A stretch of DNA of 64,000 nucleotides from an uncultured Sphingomonas sp. GTDB lineage: Bacteria > Pseudomonadota > Alphaproteobacteria > Sphingomonadales > Sphingomonadaceae. Made by a program: the position numbers and the translations under genes. Positions 60,521 through 64,000 of the stretch are shown here, piece by piece (the stretch's first letter is position 1; each line of letters starts with the position of its first letter). The DNA lies in the NCBI RefSeq assembly GCF_913774285.1, contig NZ_CAJYHX010000026.1, positions 62,001 to 126,000 on the forward strand, in the 5' to 3' direction. The notes beneath the pieces are model-generated. The model made no database searches and was not told the DNA's origin. It worked only from the letters and a program-made list of their open reading frames with translations.

Positions 60521-60556
60521 GAATTACGCTCGCCCCATAACAAGGGGTAGATCCAC

Positions 60557-61534
60557 ATGCGGGCAGCAAGCATCCTCGGTACGATCGGCAATACGCCGCA
60601 CATCCGGATGGCGCGGCTGTTTCCGGACGCCGAGGTTTGGATCAAATCCGAACGCGGCAACCCCGGCGGATCGCTGAAGGACCGGATCGCGCTGGCCATG
60701 GTCGAGGCGGCCGAGCGCAGCGGGGCGCTTTCGCCCGGCGGCATCATCGTCGAGCCGACCAGCGGCAACACCGGCGTTGGTCTGGCGATGGTGGCGGCGG
60801 TGAAAGGCTACCGCCTGATCCTGGTGATGCCCGAAAGCATGTCGATCGAGCGGCGCCGGCTCATGCAGGCGTACGGCGCCGCATTCGAACTGACCCCGCG
60901 CGAGCAGGGCATGGCCGGCGCCATCGCTCGCGCCGAGCAGTTGGTCGCGGCGATACCCGGCGCCTGGATGCCGCGCCAGTTCGACAATCCCGCCAATATC
61001 GATGCGCATGCCCGCACCACCGCGATCGAGATCCTTGCTGATTTCCGCAACGAGCCGATCGATGCGATCGTCACCGGCGTCGGGACGGGCGGTCACATCA
61101 CCGCGCTCGCCGAAACGCTGAAGATGGAATGGCCCGGCCTGCAGGTGTTCGCAGTGGAGCCCGCCGCCTCGCCGGTGCTTTCCGGCGGGCGCGCCGGGCC
61201 GCATCCGATCCAGGGAATCGGCGCGGGCTTCGTGCCGACCAATCTTCACGCCGACATGCTCGACGGGGTGGTCCGGGTCGAAGCCGAAGCCGCCCTGTGG
61301 TTCGCCCAGGCCGCCGCACGGCGCGAGGGGCTGCTCGTCGGGCCCAGCTCGGGCGCGACACTGGCGGCGATCGCGGCCAAGCTTCCCGAACTTGCCGGGC
61401 TGCGCGTGCTGGGCTTCGCCTATGACACCGGCGAACGCTATCTCTCCGTCCCCGGCTTCGTTGCCGAGACGGACGGTAAAGCAGCGCTTTCTTCCGCGGC
61501 CAAGCTGGACTTGACCGGCACCAAGCCGAACTAG
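60557..61534 (+). CDS. cysK: Cysteine synthase A (O-acetylserine sulfhydrylase)
   Basis: A 325-residue PLP enzyme. The PLP lysine lies in [12 protein letters not shown], the substrate loop is [12 protein letters not shown], the phosphate-binding turn is [10 protein letters not shown] and the C-terminal [10 protein letters not shown] holds the PLP-ring serine. It makes cysteine from O-acetylserine and sulfide. Neighbouring Rrf2 regulator and TonB receptor suggest a sulfur-supply unit. Confidence 0.95.
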   Translation: MRAASILGTIGNTPHIRMARLFPDAEVWIKSERGNPGGSLKDRIALAMVEAAERSGALSPGGIIVEPTSGNTGVGLAMVAAVKGYRLILVMPESMSIERRRLMQAYGAAFELTPREQGMAGAIARAEQLVAAIPGAWMPRQFDNPANIDAHARTTAIEILADFRNEPIDAIVTGVGTGGHITALAETLKMEWPGLQVFAVEPAASPVLSGGRAGPHPIQGIGAGFVPTNLHADMLDGVVRVEAEAALWFAQAAARREGLLVGPSSGATLAAIAAKLPELAGLRVLGFAYDTGERYLSVPGFVAETDGKAALSSAAKLDLTGTKPN

Positions 61535-61544
61535 CTTCTAAATC

Positions 61545-61561
61545 TCTACTAGCAAGGTAGA
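61545..61561. promoter_or_regulatory. Candidate operator before TonB receptor
   Basis: TCTACTAGCAAGGTAGA has 5-nt inverted ends (TCTAC/GTAGA) and lies 28 nt before a possible leader peptide. It may belong with the cysK palindrome to an Rrf2 regulon. Confidence 0.4.
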
Positions 61562-61589
61562 CATAAGACATCGCCATAAGGGAGGAACC

Positions 61590-61619
61590 ATGATCCGACC
61601 GCCGTACCGGGGCCGCTGA
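61590..61619 (+). CDS. Possible 9-residue leader peptide
   Basis: The frame MIRPPYRGR-stop begins 5 nt after AAGGGAGGA, the strongest ribosome site in the region, and ends 136 nt before the TonB receptor start. The following leader is C-rich with several possible stems. Such short, well-initiated frames can regulate downstream genes by attenuation. No family is recognised. Confidence 0.4.
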   Translation: MIRPPYRGR

Positions 61620-61755
61620 CCCCCTTTTCCGGCTCCACCGCGCCGACGATCCACCGCTGCCGCTGTCCCCGCCCCTTCGCATTCCCGCGCGAGGGCAAGG
61701 GAGGATTGTGCCCGGCGGAGACGATCGGCCAAGACCGTCTTGCAGGGAGACTCCA

Positions 61756-64000
61756 TTGTCGTTTTACTCGTCCGTGCCGGCATGGCTTGCCGGCGCAAGC
61801 CTTGCTGCGCTCTGCGCCGGGGCCGCCCAGGCCCAGACCGTCCAGCTGGCCGCCACCGATCCGGTGGGCACACTGCCGGCGGCGATGCCCGGCGACGGCG
61901 ATGCCGCGCCCGCGGCTGACGGCGACGACATCCTCGTCACCGCCCGCCGCCGCACTGAGCGCGCACAGGACGTGCCGATCGCCCTCACCGCGATCGGCGG
62001 CGAGACGCTGGCGGCACGTGGCGATTATCGGCTCGACCAGATCCAGCAGCTGGTACCCGCACTGCAGGTGTTCAGCTTCAACCCGCGCAACACCAACATC
62101 AACATTCGCGGCCTCGGCTCTAATGTCGCACTGACCAATGACGGGATCGAGAACGGCGTCGGCCTCTATATCGACGGCGTCTATTATGGCCGGCCGGGGC
62201 AGAGCCAGTTCGACCTGGTCGATCTCGAGCGCGTCGAGGTGCTGCGCGGGCCCCAAGGGACGCTGTTCGGCAAGAACACGACGGCAGGCGCGATCAACAT
62301 CAGCTCGCGCCTGCCGAGCTTCACCACCGAGGCGCAGGGCGAGGCGAGCTTCGGCGACTATGGCTATCGCCAGTTGCGCGGCTCGCTGAGCGGCCCGCTG
62401 CTCGCCGACCTCGCCGCCGCGAGGATCAGCCTGGCCGAAACGCACCGCGACGGCTTCATCCACAATGTCACGACGGGCCGTGACGTCCATAACTATGACG
62501 ACTTCACGGCCCGCGGGCAGCTCCTCGTCACGCCGCTCTCCGGGTTGTCGATCCGGCTGATCGGCGACTATTCGAACCAGCGCCAGCAATGCTGCATCAA
62601 CCTGCCGGTCTCGGTCTTCACCAGCTACGCCAATGGCGCGAGCATCGCCAACAACTGGCTCCAGCGTGCGGCCCGCGCCAGCTATACGCCCCTCCCCTTC
62701 GATCTCTTCGCGCGCAAGACGGACGCCAACTCGCCCTTCTACGCGATCATGGACACCTGGGGCCTCTCGGGCGAGGTCGACTATGACCTGGGCGGGGCGA
62801 CGATCACCTCGATCACCGCCGGGCGGCACTGGAACTGGTATCCGTCGAACGATTCCGACGTCACCCGGCTGTCGGTGAACCTCCAAAGCAACCAGCAGAA
62901 TTTCCAGCGCCAGTTCAGTCAGGAAGTCCGCATCGCCTCCAATGGCGAGCACCGCGTCGACTGGCTGATCGGCGGCTATTATTTCTGGCAGGTGGTGCGC
63001 GGCGTAGGGTCCGCGATCTATGGGGCGGACGCGCCGAACTGGCTCTATCCGGCCGACGCGCTGGCGGTCTCCGACGCCGCGGTAAACGGCTTCACCTCGC
63101 GCTCGCGCTCCGATCCGCACACCCGCAGCATTGCCGCCTTCGCGCAGACCACCTGGCACATCGATCCGCGGCTCAGCCTCACCACCGGGCTGCGCTTCAC
63201 CCATGAGGACAAATGGGGGAGCTATGTCTCGCTGCAGACCGACGGCAAGTCGCTCGCCGCGCTGACCCCGGCGCAGGCGACGCGCGCCCAGGCAATCCGC
63301 AACGGCCTCGCCCCGCCCGCCAACTACGGCGTGAATGCCAAGGACGACAGCTGGTCGTGGCTGGCAACGCTCAGCTGGAAGCCGGTCGACGACGTGCTGC
63401 TTTACGCGACCAACTCGCGCGGCACCAAGTCGCAGGGGCTGAACCTGACCACCATTCCCGCCGGGGTCAGCGCCGTGGTCGATCCCGAGCAGACCGACAA
63501 TTACGAGATCGGCCTCAAGTCCCAGCTGTTCCGCCGCACCCTAACTGCGAACCTTGCCGGCTTTTGGGCGAACGTGACTAATTATCAGACCACGATCGTC
63601 CAGCAGGTGATCGGCACCAACAGCTACATCAATTACATCGCCAATATCCCCAAGGTCCGCTCGCGCGGGTTCGAGGCCGACCTGGCCTGGCAGCCTATCG
63701 CCGCACTCGGCTTTACGGCGGCACTCGCTTATACCGACGCGACCTATCGGAACTATCCGAACGGGCCGACACCGGTCGAGGCGCTTAACCCTACCACCGC
63801 CCAGCCCGGCGGGTCGCCGCTCCAGAACATGAGCGGGCAGCGGCTGGCGGGCGTGCCCAAATGGTCCGCCTCGCTCGGCACCGACGCCAGCCATGCGCTG
63901 ACCGACCGGATCACCCTCTACGGCCATGCCGACTGGTCATGGCGCTCCAATTACTACACCGTCGCCAGCAACAGCCGCTACGGGCTCGTCCCCGGCTATG
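61756..64000 (+). CDS. TonB-dependent receptor (partial, 3' end beyond window)
   Basis: At least 748 codons of a TonB receptor. TTG 61756 with a GGGAGA site begins a signal peptide ending in GAAQAQ. The TonB box DDILVTARRRTERAQDVP leads to a plug with NIRGLGSNVALTNDGIENGVGLYIDGVYYGRPGQ-type sequence and VEVLRGPQGTLFGKNTTAGAINI. The barrel is open at the window end (GLVPGY). It belongs to the large sphingomonad group of receptors of unknown substrate. The cysK context hints at sulfur compounds. Confidence 0.9.
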   Translation, partial: MSFYSSVPAWLAGASLAALCAGAAQAQTVQLAATDPVGTLPAAMPGDGDAAPAADGDDILVTARRRTERAQDVPIALTAIGGETLAARGDYRLDQIQQLVPALQVFSFNPRNTNINIRGLGSNVALTNDGIENGVGLYIDGVYYGRPGQSQFDLVDLERVEVLRGPQGTLFGKNTTAGAINISSRLPSFTTEAQGEASFGDYGYRQLRGSLSGPLLADLAAARISLAETHRDGFIHNVTTGRDVHNYDDFTARGQLLVTPLSGLSIRLIGDYSNQRQQCCINLPVSVFTSYANGASIANNWLQRAARASYTPLPFDLFARKTDANSPFYAIMDTWGLSGEVDYDLGGATITSITAGRHWNWYPSNDSDVTRLSVNLQSNQQNFQRQFSQEVRIASNGEHRVDWLIGGYYFWQVVRGVGSAIYGADAPNWLYPADALAVSDAAVNGFTSRSRSDPHTRSIAAFAQTTWHIDPRLSLTTGLRFTHEDKWGSYVSLQTDGKSLAALTPAQATRAQAIRNGLAPPANYGVNAKDDSWSWLATLSWKPVDDVLLYATNSRGTKSQGLNLTTIPAGVSAVVDPEQTDNYEIGLKSQLFRRTLTANLAGFWANVTNYQTTIVQQVIGTNSYINYIANIPKVRSRGFEADLAWQPIAALGFTAALAYTDATYRNYPNGPTPVEALNPTTAQPGGSPLQNMSGQRLAGVPKWSASLGTDASHALTDRITLYGHADWSWRSNYYTVASNSRYGLVPGY

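Overview
The window is GC-rich, densely coded DNA from an alphaproteobacterium, most likely a sphingomonad (Sphingomonas or a close relative). The grounds are GTG starts and 4-base stop/start overlaps, abundant TonB-dependent receptors, the EmrAB-type efflux set, and the MoxR/DUF58/RDD cluster. This is an inference; no rRNA or other taxonomic marker is present. I saw no tRNA, rRNA, CRISPR array, integrase or transposase.

Layout: (1) 1-4713, a TetR repressor (cut by the window start) diverges from an outer-membrane factor/adaptor/DHA2 pump operon, with two near-identical inverted operators between them. (2) 5406-10121, a TonB receptor, a TauE/SafE-type permease and a PLP aminotransferase carrying a Tat-like signal, closed by a clear terminator. 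(3) 10175-19832, a histidine kinase and an NtrC-like regulator that seems to lack the sigma-54 loop, divergent from a MacAB/FtsX-like export operon with two paralogous permeases and a tiny membrane peptide gene. (4) 19911-26032, a conserved membrane/AAA+ cluster: DUF4129-like, DUF4350-like, MoxR, DUF58, SpoIIM-like, RDD.

(5) 26.7-53.1 kb is the main attraction: a non-flagellar type III secretion system (T3SS). Two divergent operons start from a 475-bp AT-rich spacer at 41899-42373. Leftward run a lytic transglycosylase, sctV, sctC, sctD, a needle-like gene, sctI, sctJ, sctK-like, sctL, sctN, sctO and sctP. Rightward run sctU, a FliO-like gene, sctQ, sctR, sctS, sctT and a LuxR-type regulator. 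At the edges lie probable secreted proteins: a DUF1521 protein with the GDPHVD self-cleavage motif known from the rhizobial effector NopE1; a class 3 lipase followed by an ankyrin lipoprotein that looks like an immunity partner; a small orphan protein; and a helical protein whose C-terminus resembles the needle candidate. Three of these loci share a previously unremarked 17-bp dyad, CTMMACGAWTCGTKKAG. A six-copy tandem family of exported proteins follows. Its 5th copy has a start-proximal frameshift and its 6th is a pseudogene. I saw no translocon pore proteins, gatekeeper or classical chaperones.

(6) 53.4-64 kb carries DUF1289 and a NiCoT metal permease behind a 17-bp palindrome, a phosphoesterase, a TonB receptor with a PepSY protein, a small hypothetical gene, an Rrf2 regulator with cysteine synthase, and a TonB receptor cut by the window end and preceded by a possible 9-codon leader. 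The last group looks like a sulfur-linked regulon.
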